From the NCBI GenBank assembly GCA_021773555.1, contig JAJFKA010000027.1, positions 1-64,000 on the forward strand: 64,000 nt of DNA, written 5' to 3'. Shown piece after piece: positions 54,101 to 61,332 of this stretch (its first letter is position 1; the number at the start of each line of letters is the position of its first letter). Both the position numbers and the translations under genes were made by a program. The notes beneath the pieces are model-generated. The model did no database searches. It saw nothing but the letters and a program-made list of their open reading frames with translations, and was not told the DNA's origin. The stretch comes from Gammaproteobacteria bacterium (GTDB lineage Bacteria > Pseudomonadota > Gammaproteobacteria > Pseudomonadales > Azotimanducaceae).

Positions 54101-55203
54101 AGTGTGTCTGCATAAAACGTTTCGGCAGAGACTGCCACAGGTAATCGGCCAACCGCTGCCAGCTGCCACTGGCTATCATCTACACCAGGCAGGTTGAGTA
54201 CAGTTGTTCTGCTTGTACCCTGCATCAGCCAGACCTGGTTTTCGCCTAGATTGTTGCGCCAGAAAATATCCGCGCTACCGTCGTCGTTGACATCGATCAG
54301 CTCAGCCGGTTTCCAGTCCACGGATAACGGCGGGATAGTGGTGCGATTGTTGAGTGTTGCGCCATTCATTAACCAGATTGTATTTAAGCCAGTTTCTGCA
54401 TGACGCCAGAGTAAATCGTCAAACCCGTCGTTGTTAAAATCGGTGACACCTGCGATGGACCAGGTCGGATCGACGGTGGGGAGTGCGGCTCGTGAGGAAA
54501 CTTCTGCTCCCTGCATCAGCCAGATAACGTTGGCCCCTGTAGTTGTGTTCCGCCACACAAGATCGTTGCGGCCGTCGTGATTAAAGTCACCCGTGTGGGT
54601 TGCGTTCCAACCGGCATCAACAAGTACAGATCTCATGGCCTGGGAGCTGAGTCTGGCCATTCCCGACATTTCCCAATAGCGATTTGCACCGGTTCTCACG
54701 TTTCTCCAGATCAGGTCAATGTCCTGGTCGGCGTCAAAGTCTCCAGCGGCGAGCAGAATAAAATCGGCAGGTGCAGAGGTGATGGAAGTCGAAGCGATGC
54801 GCCGATGAGCAACTACATTCCAGATTCTGTTCTCTCCCGAAACCTGATTCCGGAAGAAGATTTCATCGTGCCCGTCATCGTCAAAGTCGGCCACACCTTC
54901 CACCTGCCAGGAGGCATCAACAATGCCTGGCAGGGCGTGGCGTGCTGCTCGCTCGGCTCCAGTCATTTGCCAGAGAATATTCTGGCCATTGGTTCTGTTT
55001 CGCCAGAGAATTTCATAAGCTGACGATGAAGTTTCCTGCTCGGCAACGACGACGAGGGGAACAAGCGTCATTGGCATTAAGAACAATGCTGATACCATGG
55101 TCAGGGCAGGAGATGGAAGGCATCGTCGCAAAACCCGGATAGCAACACCGTGAGATCTGGCGGTCCCGGGCTGCCGTTGTTTATGTCTGGCGGAACAGGT
55201 CAT
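51151..55203 (-). CDS. Large exported FG-GAP / cytochrome c / beta-propeller protein
   Basis: 1350 residues. A long basic N-region and hydrophobic stretch (VSALFLMPMTLVPLVVVA) form a signal peptide or anchor. Residues about 60-365: six FG-GAP/VCBS-type repeats (LLWRN-TG-N-IWLM patterns) with Ca-binding loops such as DFNNDGFDD. Cys376-Ser-Ser-Cys379-His380: first haem c site. Residues about 460-870: YVTN-type beta-propeller (LSPDGNRLYVVNTPADTVVVIDARTN). Cys889-Glu-Ser-Cys892-His893 opens a cytochrome c peroxidase/MauG-like domain whose second haem position reads Cys1046-Gly-Arg-Val-Gly-Cys1051-His1052, a CX4CH. The C-terminus is an IPT-like beta domain. Probably periplasmic or surface-exposed, in electron transfer. 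Neighbours give no substrate. Confidence 0.9.
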   Translation of the reverse strand: MTCSARHKQRQPGTARSHGVAIRVLRRCLPSPALTMVSALFLMPMTLVPLVVVAEQETSSSAYEILWRNRTNGQNILWQMTGAERAARHALPGIVDASWQVEGVADFDDDGHDEIFFRNQVSGENRIWNVVAHRRIASTSITSAPADFILLAAGDFDADQDIDLIWRNVRTGANRYWEMSGMARLSSQAMRSVLVDAGWNATHTGDFNHDGRNDLVWRNTTTGANVIWLMQGAEVSSRAALPTVDPTWSIAGVTDFNNDGFDDLLWRHAETGLNTIWLMNGATLNNRTTIPPLSVDWKPAELIDVNDDGSADIFWRNNLGENQVWLMQGTSRTTVLNLPGVDDSQWQLAAVGRLPVAVSAETFYADTLAATLSEACSSCHQAGSASTVLVIDEAGDLQDYLDQNSARVLLDKVSGETPHEGGEIFPNPGQNYRNLEEFLVLAGYPINTIIPQEPVGHPIFASPQSNPISLSPDGNRLYVVNTPADTVVVIDARTNDIISTIPVGIDPVGIAVRPDGKEVWVTNHVSDSVSIIDIVRESPTEHQVVATIQAFDEQTRSTRFDEPVGISFADNQKAYVALSSENRIAIIDVPARSVKGFLEIGAQDPRAVFVRDGRLYVIPFESGNQTELAGCFGVPDGDQCTFDLQEHVVDNNNVLSLFYDADIVRDRRVPDRDLFVFDTDTDQLIDTVETIGTLLYGITVDSTGRVYIAQTEARNDANGRAGTKKHTLKDLGNRAFLNQVATLNCGGNCSRPVMIDLEPLPPRNPDPEAALATPFALSISDDDALLIATAAGSNKLFTIDTMTDKVLGEVIVGQVPRGIALRSGTGGAAELAFVLNAVENTVSVVDLRFPSTPTLTASITLDDPTNPMMKSGRAAFNNARASSTGTFSCESCHPDGNTDQLLWVLGGPQCEIPGCRQIPPRVTMPTRGLRDTAPYHWDGVPGDPFGGINGQFPRSTVAPNCTDATSCIRNLLDGALASTMCDQSDCPTNDSGQSGLLSEKEREAMAVFLLNLPYPPARERPFDDQLTPLALQGFREFFHNNGVPSCGRVGCHEMPFWNSTNISGTGMDAPSFRGLPDRWLILPQGRINMWELVSVVGPAGNEIPFNASKGFDELSMWGLTFGTQANPSQNRIDSGFGPLGPWQMFLEGSMGHSGAFARQLTLNAQTAGPGRAQSEKLLIALEQAASNGTIRLQGEGLGGEQSPVSLAFLQGTYINIATQDKFTRSALFDQAVAGNLLITFTGRLGPNADLQPALWSPVDFPLVMHKFPRLPADNPVQLNGRHIFPGARVLLDGRFIQAEVSCRGAETLPNCYKDQIRINFGQVDTSQGMHLLQVQTPDGLLSNEFLIFMD

Positions 55204-55284
55204 GCGAACCAGTTTAACATGCGTTTCTGATATGGCAGCGCACTCAAGTAGAATGGCGGCCGAGAACTAAAACAGGAGATTAAG

Positions 55285-55713
55285 ATGCGAAACTTGATGT
55301 GGATGTTAGCCCTTATTGTAGTACTTACCGGCTGTAGTGATCCGCTGGCGACGATTCCGGGCGGAAAACTGACCGGTGAAGTGGGTGAGCCACCGGATAG
55401 CTGGGCAGAGGTTCCGCAGACTGTGCAACTGGAGTCTCGACCTGACGACCCTTATTCGGTCAATATCTGGGCTGCCGGGCTGGGCGCAGATCTTTATGTG
55501 GCTACCAAAGATGCCAAATGGATTGAATTCATTGCTGCCGATGCACGGGTCCGGGTACGTATGGGCACTTCCGTCTATGAGCTTAAAGCTGATCGGGTGC
55601 TGGAGGACGAAGAGATTGCGCGAGTGTTTGCCCGCTACATTGAAAAATATGAAGTGGACGAGGATGACGACTGGTTTCAGGTTGGCCAGGTGTTCAGGCT
55701 AGATCGTCGTTAG
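55285..55713 (+). CDS. Lipoprotein with split-barrel-like domain
   Basis: 142 residues with AGGAG before the ATG. The signal peptide ends in a lipobox (LIVVLTGCSDP). The mature part (YSVNIWAAGLGADLYVATKDAKWIEFIAADARVRVRMGTSVYELKADRV) resembles the flavin/F420 split-barrel fold of nitroreductase-like proteins, but a lipid-anchored form outside the cytoplasm is unusual and the flavin may be absent. The ending is very acidic (YEVDEDDDWF). It is divergent from the giant cytochrome gene across 81 bp. Confidence 0.72.
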   Translation: MRNLMWMLALIVVLTGCSDPLATIPGGKLTGEVGEPPDSWAEVPQTVQLESRPDDPYSVNIWAAGLGADLYVATKDAKWIEFIAADARVRVRMGTSVYELKADRVLEDEEIARVFARYIEKYEVDEDDDWFQVGQVFRLDRR

Positions 55714-55797
55714 CCAGGGCGGAAGTCTTGCCGAACCGGGTTCGGCTGGTTTACATTCCCATGAAGTCGAAATCGGTAACGAAAGTGAGGGTAACGA

Positions 55798-56493
55798 ATG
55801 AACAAGGTTGAAGGACTGCATCACCTGGCGATCTGCACAGGCGATATGAAAAAGCAGATTGATTATTTCACTGACGTACTGGGCATGGAACTGCAGGCAC
55901 TCTACTGGATGCATGGAGTGGAGAATACTTTCCACGCATTCCTGCGCCTGAACGACGAAAGCTCCATCGCCTTTGTTCACAATCCTGACATCGCAGGCAT
56001 TGATTCAGAACTGGGCAAGACTCATGCCGGTAATGCCGGTCAAAATTGTGCGCCGGGAACGATGCAGCATCTTGCCATGAAAGTGAAAGATCATGACCAG
56101 CTACTGGCAATGCGTGATCGCCTCCGTTCGAAGGGCATCCCGGTGCTTGGTCCAATCGAACATGGTATGTGCGCATCCATCTATTTTGCCGGGCTGGAAA
56201 ATATGACGCTTGAATTCTCCTATTCGAATGAACCGATCAACAACGAGGAATGGATTGATCCCGAGGTGGTCGAATTACTGGGCATCACGGAGGAGGAACT
56301 GGTTAGTTACAAGCATCCCCAGGATTATCAGAATCAGGGCGGGAAGGTACCGCAGCCGCCCGCCAGTAGTCCCGGGCCTCATATGAGCAATTATCCTCCA
56401 GGTGCCTATGAGGCGATGATTGCCATTCCGGATGAAGTGGTCCTGAACATGGTGGAGAGCGAACCACCGGTAAAAATTAAGGCCATCGGTTAG
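55798..56493 (+). CDS. VOC family dioxygenase/glyoxalase-like protein
   Basis: 231 residues with GAGGGT upstream. The VOC module shows GLHHLAICTGDMKKQIDYFTDVLGMELQALYW (first metal His) and MQHLAMKVKDHDQLLAMRDRLRSKGIPVLGPIEHG, ending with FAGLENMTLEFSYSNE (metal Glu). A longer C-terminal tail (residues about 155-231) is Pro-rich and outside the fold. It may act on an aromatic or lactone intermediate, but nothing fixes the substrate. Confidence 0.88.
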   Translation: MNKVEGLHHLAICTGDMKKQIDYFTDVLGMELQALYWMHGVENTFHAFLRLNDESSIAFVHNPDIAGIDSELGKTHAGNAGQNCAPGTMQHLAMKVKDHDQLLAMRDRLRSKGIPVLGPIEHGMCASIYFAGLENMTLEFSYSNEPINNEEWIDPEVVELLGITEEELVSYKHPQDYQNQGGKVPQPPASSPGPHMSNYPPGAYEAMIAIPDEVVLNMVESEPPVKIKAIG

Positions 56494-56558
56494 TATCTTG
56501 TGACCGGTGGCGTTTCAGTAATGCCTGCCATCGCCACGGTCACCGACTAAAACAACCC

Positions 56559-56969
56559 TCACTCCTTCGGTGGTTGTTCGGTGTCCTCACCGGATTTCGT
56601 TTCACGGAATTCCTTGTAGGCTCCTTTTCCCTGTTCACGCCAGTAGTCGCGAAACGTTTCATCGTCATTGAGACGATTTCCATGCTCGTCTTTCATCCAG
56701 GCGTAACGTCCATACTGCTTCTTCCACTTGTAGCCTGCAGGAGAGCCACTGCCGCCGAAACCGAAGAAGAGCTTGGCCAGGAAGAACAGACCAAATGCCT
56801 GCCAGAATGAAATGGCGGTCAAACTAAACATCGACGCAATGGTCTCGTTCCATAAAAACTTGACCAGAAAACCGAAGACCGCTCCGGCGACAACAGCCAG
56901 GATCAGTCCGCCGAGCACATAGCTGACAACTTTGTAGATTTTGTAATTTGCATATTTACCTGAAGACAT
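56559..56969 (-). CDS. Two-span membrane protein in an ECF sigma operon
   Basis: 136 residues with AGGAGG upstream. Two membrane spans (VVSYVLGGLILAVVAGAVFGFLVKF and ISFWQAFGLFFLAKLFFGFGG) are followed by a charged cytoplasmic tail rich in aromatic residues (YKWKKQYGRYAWMKDEHGNRLNDDETFRDYW). It lies 48 bp behind an ECF sigma factor on the same strand. By position it is a candidate regulator of that sigma factor, but it shows no classical anti-sigma domain. Confidence 0.75.
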   Translation of the reverse strand: MSSGKYANYKIYKVVSYVLGGLILAVVAGAVFGFLVKFLWNETIASMFSLTAISFWQAFGLFFLAKLFFGFGGSGSPAGYKWKKQYGRYAWMKDEHGNRLNDDETFRDYWREQGKGAYKEFRETKSGEDTEQPPKE

Positions 56970-57017
56970 AGGTCCTCCTGAAAGATTGAGTTAGACGTTT
57001 AATAAAAGTTGCTTAAG

Positions 57018-57509
57018 TTATTTCATCGCTCTGGACTTGTGTGACAGCAGCGTATTGAGTGGCATATCCCAGGCCCCGGCAAGTTCACGGAATGAAACAC
57101 CCTCGAATTCATGGGCGATGATGACTTGTCTTTCCATATCGCCGAGCATCTCCAGCGCTTCAAACAACACAGCTTTTCCCTGGTGAGTCTGCAACAACTG
57201 CAGAGGGTCGAGCTTAAGTTCGTGGAGCAGTTCGATGAGATTGCCGGAACCTTCTTCCGTTTCCATCGATGACATCGGCTTGTCAGTCCGAAAATTATCG
57301 ATGACACGGTTCCTGAGTGATCGAAAAACATAGGCAGCCATGTTATCCAGGGGTGCCGTGTTATCTGGCCGCTCAAGCATTTTAACCAGCACGTCATGGA
57401 CCACGTCTTCGGCGTCCATTGCTGCTGTTTCAGCCAGTAAGTTGCGCACGTAGTTAACGAGTCGGTGACGTTCACCGGCCATAAATGAACGTAACTCAGG
57501 GTCATTCAT
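57018..57509 (-). CDS. ECF-type sigma-70 family RNA polymerase sigma factor
   Basis: 163 residues; GGAGG precedes the ATG. Region 2 is visible (YVRNLLAETAAMDAEDVVHDVLVKMLER ... AAYVFRSLRNRVIDNFR) and region 4 reads LGDMERQVIIAHEFEGVSFRELAGAWDMPLNTLLSHKSRAMK, the helix-turn-helix that binds the -35 element. The linker between them is short. It directs RNA polymerase to a stress or envelope regulon that cannot be named from sequence. The membrane protein gene downstream is probably its partner. Confidence 0.93.
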   Translation of the reverse strand: MNDPELRSFMAGERHRLVNYVRNLLAETAAMDAEDVVHDVLVKMLERPDNTAPLDNMAAYVFRSLRNRVIDNFRTDKPMSSMETEEGSGNLIELLHELKLDPLQLLQTHQGKAVLFEALEMLGDMERQVIIAHEFEGVSFRELAGAWDMPLNTLLSHKSRAMK

Positions 57510-57601
57510 CTTGTCCTCCGTTACTCACAACGATAAAGGACGGTAAAATATTGCAGATCCGGGCGATCTTTTTGATGAACGGCTGCGAGGGTCCCAGGTT
57601 T

Positions 57602-58255
57602 TTAGTTGTTTTCTGGAGAAAGGATTCTTGCATATTGCTGCGGAGTGATAGCCCCGCCTGCCTCATCCAGGCGCCCTGCATCTTTGGCAGGCAGGACATC
57701 CTGTAGTCCATCGATGCGTTTCCAGGGGGCAAATGGGGTCTGACTATCCGGCCTGGGGATGTGCACAGAGTCCGAAACCTTCTGCAGCTTCGGCAAATAA
57801 CGCGGGCAGTTAACCCACAATTTGGACAGTGTGACTCTGATGATCAACTCGGCTTCAGGGTAGTTTGCCAGCAGTGCACCGTCGGCAGAGACCGATGCGC
57901 GACCATGAAAACGTAATCGTTTGGGATTTTCAAAATCGATGAACAGCAGGCCAACCTCCGGGTGTCCCTGCAGATTGCCGAGGGAGTAGTACATGCCGTT
58001 GCCGTCATAGCTGGGGAAGGCGATTGTGTGATTGTCAATGACAGTGACGAAACCCCTGGCACCACCTTTAAAAGAGACCGTCGGCTGGCCATCCGGGTCG
58101 ACCGTGGAAAGGAAAAAGAACTCAGCCCCGTTTACAAATGCTGCGTGCTCATCTGAGATCGATTCAGCAACAATCATTTGTTCGAGGCGATCGGCCAACC
58201 GTCGGGAATCAAACTGATCCTGAAGGGTGCGGTGATGCTCGTTGTAAATACTCAA
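57602..58255 (-). CDS. Pyridoxamine 5'-phosphate oxidase-like flavoprotein
   Basis: 217 residues from a TTG start with GAGG upstream. It has the split-barrel FMN-binding fold of the general-stress/pyridoxamine oxidase-like group: AAFVNGAEFFFLSTVDPDGQPTVSFKGG, IDNHTIAFPSYDGNGMYYSLGNLQGHPEVGLLFIDFENPKRLRFHGRA. The YPEAELIIRVTLSKLWVNCPRYLPKL block is typical. It probably reduces or binds an electrophilic small molecule; it is not a true PdxH. Confidence 0.88.
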   Translation of the reverse strand: MSIYNEHHRTLQDQFDSRRLADRLEQMIVAESISDEHAAFVNGAEFFFLSTVDPDGQPTVSFKGGARGFVTVIDNHTIAFPSYDGNGMYYSLGNLQGHPEVGLLFIDFENPKRLRFHGRASVSADGALLANYPEAELIIRVTLSKLWVNCPRYLPKLQKVSDSVHIPRPDSQTPFAPWKRIDGLQDVLPAKDAGRLDEAGGAITPQQYARILSPENN

Positions 58256-58282
58256 TGCATTTTTCCTCAGGTAAAGTTTGCT

Positions 58283-59347
58283 TCAGGTTGATTTAAGTAA
58301 TTTCACAGTCTCAAGTTCGTGGCTCATCTGGCTGCTCCGGGTCCCCATCGCCATAAACATATCGTTACCGCGGTCGGTCTCGCCAACAATCATGGACGCG
58401 ATGACTGCCATGACGAGTCCAGCAGGGGCATAGTGTCGATAGAGCTCCCAGCCGTCATTGAAAGACATATCCACTTTGTAACTCTTGAGTACTTCCAGAT
58501 AGTGTTTTAATAAAGCCCTTTCTTCGGCGGCGCGGATATCTGGTGCCAGGGAGGTGCCTAAAAAGTAGCTGACGTCGTTCAGCGCACAACCCAGATTGAC
58601 GGATTGCCAATCGACTACCGCCAGTGGATAGCGGCCACCAAACATCATATTGTCCAACCGGTAGTCGATGTGAATCAGTGTCAGATCGCCTGCATATCGG
58701 GAGTAAGCGTCGAAGTGCTCGCCGATCCTGGCCACCATCTGACTTTGCTCGTTAGTCAGTCGTCCGCTGTAGCGATCAAGGAAGCCATTTTGAACCATGC
58801 TGTAGATAGATCCCGCAGGATCAGGCGCCTCACTGAATTTGGCTGAGTCGAGCAGATCAAACGCCTGTAAGGTCGGATCACCCCATCTTGGTCCATGGAG
58901 CTTCGCCAGTTGTTCAAGCGCCATTGCAGCATCGTCAGCGGAGCATCCTGCCAGTTGGTCTCCCTGGTGCGCTGGCGCGAGGTCCTCCATGATGATCGCG
59001 AAATCGTGATTCTCCGGATTAATATCGGCGTAATAAACCTCGGGGGTCTGTATGTCGACACTGGCGCGAATCTCGTTGTAGAAAAACACCTCGCGAATAT
59101 AATTTTGCAGGGTTATGCCGGTTTGTTTGCTCACCGGATCGGTGGATGCGAATTTACCGACAATCGATTCCGGGATGCCTCCGTGCCCAACCAGATCGAA
59201 GCGGACATTCTCGCCCACCTGACCCGTGCCAATGCTGTGGCTGGATATGCCGTCGATCTTGCCCTGGATTCCCGCCCAGTTAAGTACCGCAGTCAACCAC
59301 TCCGGCGTGATTGCATCAGGATCGTGCACAAGCGAGGGTTTTTCCAT
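58283..59347 (-). CDS. Aminoglycoside-phosphotransferase-like kinase (ACAD10/11 type)
   Basis: 354 residues with AGGAG upstream. It has a protein-kinase-like fold: a nucleotide-binding front (SHSIGTGQVGENVRFDL), EVFFYNEIRASVDIQTPEVYYADINPENHDFAIIMEDL, the Brenner motif TLIHIDYRLDNMMFGG and the metal Asp in AVVDWQSVNLG. In acyl-CoA catabolic clusters these proteins are thought to phosphorylate hydroxylated acyl-CoAs ahead of elimination. It lies 39 bp downstream of the thiolase/DUF35 pair on the same strand, consistent with one operon. Confidence 0.88.
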   Translation of the reverse strand: MEKPSLVHDPDAITPEWLTAVLNWAGIQGKIDGISSHSIGTGQVGENVRFDLVGHGGIPESIVGKFASTDPVSKQTGITLQNYIREVFFYNEIRASVDIQTPEVYYADINPENHDFAIIMEDLAPAHQGDQLAGCSADDAAMALEQLAKLHGPRWGDPTLQAFDLLDSAKFSEAPDPAGSIYSMVQNGFLDRYSGRLTNEQSQMVARIGEHFDAYSRYAGDLTLIHIDYRLDNMMFGGRYPLAVVDWQSVNLGCALNDVSYFLGTSLAPDIRAAEERALLKHYLEVLKSYKVDMSFNDGWELYRHYAPAGLVMAVIASMIVGETDRGNDMFMAMGTRSSQMSHELETVKLLKST

Positions 59348-59386
59348 TGCACTTAACTCCTGGAGTACAAAACCGATGTCAGGCGG

Positions 59387-60532
59387 CTAGGGAATAGCAT
59401 TGCCCATGATGACAGTACCGCTGGCTGCAAACATACCGCCAACCCCATGACACACGGAGATACTGGCATTGTCCACCTGGGCGGGTGCCGTGCCGCGCAG
59501 CTGGCGGACACTCTCCTGCAGCGCGTACATGCCGTACATGCCAGAGTGCATATAGGAGAGACCACCGCCGTTGGTGTTGAGCGGTAACTGGCCTCCAGGT
59601 GCGGTATTGCGCGCTTCGATAAAACCGGCGGCTTCTCCCTTCCTGCAGAATCCCAGATCTTCCAGGCCATAGAAAGGCAGGTGCGCAAAGGCATCATAGA
59701 TCATCAGATGGTCAACATCTGAGTGCGAAATTCCTGCTTCGGCGAATGCTTTCGCACCTGAAACCCGGAATGCCTTCGACGTCGTCATGTCCTCCATCTG
59801 GCTTATCATGGGCGTCTCGACACTCTCGCCTGTGCCAAGTATGTAGACGGGCTTATGCGGGAAATCCTTCGCCCTTGCAGCAGCCGTCAGGATAAGAGCG
59901 CCCCCCCCATCGGTGACCAGGCAACATTCGAGCTTCGTGAAGGGATACGCGATCATGCGTTCATTCATGACATCTTCGACGGTTAGGGGGTCCTTGAAGG
60001 AAGCCCGCGGATTCATCGCCGCCCATTCGCGTTGAATCACAGCCACGGTCGCGAGTTGTTCCAGGGTAGTTCCCGTTTCCTTCATGTATCGCAGGAAGGG
60101 AATCGTAAATATCGTTGGTGGACCCATGGCGCAGTAAGGTGATTCGAACTGGCCCTGCAACGACGCGCCACCACCTCCCCGGAACATTCCCCTGCCAATC
60201 CCGGAACGACCGCTCTCCCCATGCGTGATGAGTACGGTCTCGCAGAGACCCTCATTAATTGCCGCAGCCGCATGGCGCACATGCAGCATAAATGAACAAC
60301 CACCGACCGAGGTCCCGTCTACCCAGGTAGGGGTGATGCCGAGATAGTGCGCAACATTTGTGGGCGACTCTCCGGCAGTAGCAACGCCATCAATGTCTGA
60401 GAGCCCGAGACCGGCGTCTTTAAGGGTGTTGAGTGCGGCATCTGCATGGAGTTGGAGTTGACTTAAAGACGGGATCTTACCGAGCTCTGTTGTTTCTGCA
60501 GCACCAACAATTGCAACCGAATTAGGCTTCAT
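59387..60532 (-). CDS. Thiolase family protein with intact catalytic cysteines
   Basis: 381 residues. Thiolase fold: SVAIVGAAETTELGKIPS, LGLSDIDGVATAGESPTNVAHYLGI, and the nucleophile Cys79 in TSVGGCSFMLHV. The C-terminal catalytic block has PLNTNGGGLSYMHSGMYG and Cys361 in ISVCHGVGGMF. Both cysteines needed for a Claisen/thiolytic cycle are therefore present, unlike the paralogue at 42274. It starts with an ATGA overlap on the DUF35 gene, pointing to a complex. Probable role: thiolytic shortening of a branched or ring-derived acyl-CoA. Confidence 0.9.
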   Translation of the reverse strand: MKPNSVAIVGAAETTELGKIPSLSQLQLHADAALNTLKDAGLGLSDIDGVATAGESPTNVAHYLGITPTWVDGTSVGGCSFMLHVRHAAAAINEGLCETVLITHGESGRSGIGRGMFRGGGGASLQGQFESPYCAMGPPTIFTIPFLRYMKETGTTLEQLATVAVIQREWAAMNPRASFKDPLTVEDVMNERMIAYPFTKLECCLVTDGGGALILTAAARAKDFPHKPVYILGTGESVETPMISQMEDMTTSKAFRVSGAKAFAEAGISHSDVDHLMIYDAFAHLPFYGLEDLGFCRKGEAAGFIEARNTAPGGQLPLNTNGGGLSYMHSGMYGMYALQESVRQLRGTAPAQVDNASISVCHGVGGMFAASGTVIMGNAIP

Positions 60533-60948
60533 GATGTAGCCCCCCCTGGTTGAAAGTAGGGCAGATGGATATCGTCACTCAGAGGTTTAAAGGTCACTTC
60601 CAGTGGCATATCGAGGATGAGTGCCTCAGGTGTCTGGTCCACATTGATAATGTTGGTCATCATTCTGGGACCCTCTTCCAGCTCGACTACCGCGATCGAA
60701 TACGGACCGTCGAATGCAGGATGGGGACGGTGGTTGATGACATAACTATAAAGTGTCGCTTTTCCCGACGCTTTAAAGATGCTGACTTTTCGTGAAGCAC
60801 AACCCGGGCAAAAGGGCCTTGGCGGGAAGTAGACGTGACTGCACTCATCACATTTCTGCAATCTGAGTTCCCCGGACTTCGTTCCTTCCCAGAAATGCAG
60901 TGTCTCGGGAGTTGCGACAGGGACCGGGATTTTTGCTGTGTTTGCCAT
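60529..60948 (-). CDS. Zn-ribbon/OB-fold (DUF35) partner of the second thiolase
   Basis: 139 residues from the ATG at 60948 (MANTAKIPVPVATPETLHFWEG); the frame is open to 61065 without family-like sequence. The zinc ribbon is CDECSHVYFPPRPFCPGC, followed by the OB fold (GKATLYSYVINHRPHPAFDGPYSIAVVELEEGPRMMTNIINV). It overlaps the thiolase start, as in the pair at 42274-43895. It is the first gene of the leftward cluster DUF35-thiolase-phosphotransferase. Confidence 0.92.
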   Translation of the reverse strand: MANTAKIPVPVATPETLHFWEGTKSGELRLQKCDECSHVYFPPRPFCPGCASRKVSIFKASGKATLYSYVINHRPHPAFDGPYSIAVVELEEGPRMMTNIINVDQTPEALILDMPLEVTFKPLSDDIHLPYFQPGGATS

Positions 60949-61332
60949 CCAATATACTCGTTCTGGGTTTTTGTGGGTAAAGTCGAACTGACCCGCATTA
61001 TTATCGCCTCCGGGCCGTTGAGTCCAGTCTTGACAGCCACCCCCAAAATCTGCCCACGCGACCAATTGAGGACACCCAGGATTTTTAACCGACCAGGATA
61101 TTTAAGGACACACAACAAATTCATCAGAGAAATTGCGACCGCCCACCGAACCGGCAACTGAGCCAGCGCTCAGGATTGGCAACGACCGGTGTGCGACAGC
61201 TTTATACTCATGTGTCATTCCCGGTTAGAATGGTGGTCTGCATGGACCAGGGCCCGCAACGGTTTCGAATACCAGGTTGTGGTGCAGAAAGCGGTGATAA
61301 CTCGAGGACTCGGTACTTTGAACGAAACTGGT
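60949..61332. other. Intergenic region between divergent genes
   Basis: About 384 bp between the DUF35 gene and the Sel1-SPOR gene. It has no coding sequence I trust, although the Sel1 frame is open back to 61189. Its only notable content is the direct repeat at 61076-61105. Confidence 0.5.
61076..61105. repeat. 13-bp imperfect direct repeat upstream of the DUF35/thiolase operon
   Basis: CCAGGATTTTTAA (61076-61088) and CCAGGATATTTAA (61093-61105) match at 12 of 13 bases, 17 bp apart. GGACAC lies on each outer side (61070-61075 and 61106-61111). The layout could be a regulator-binding site for one of the divergent genes. Confidence 0.5.
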
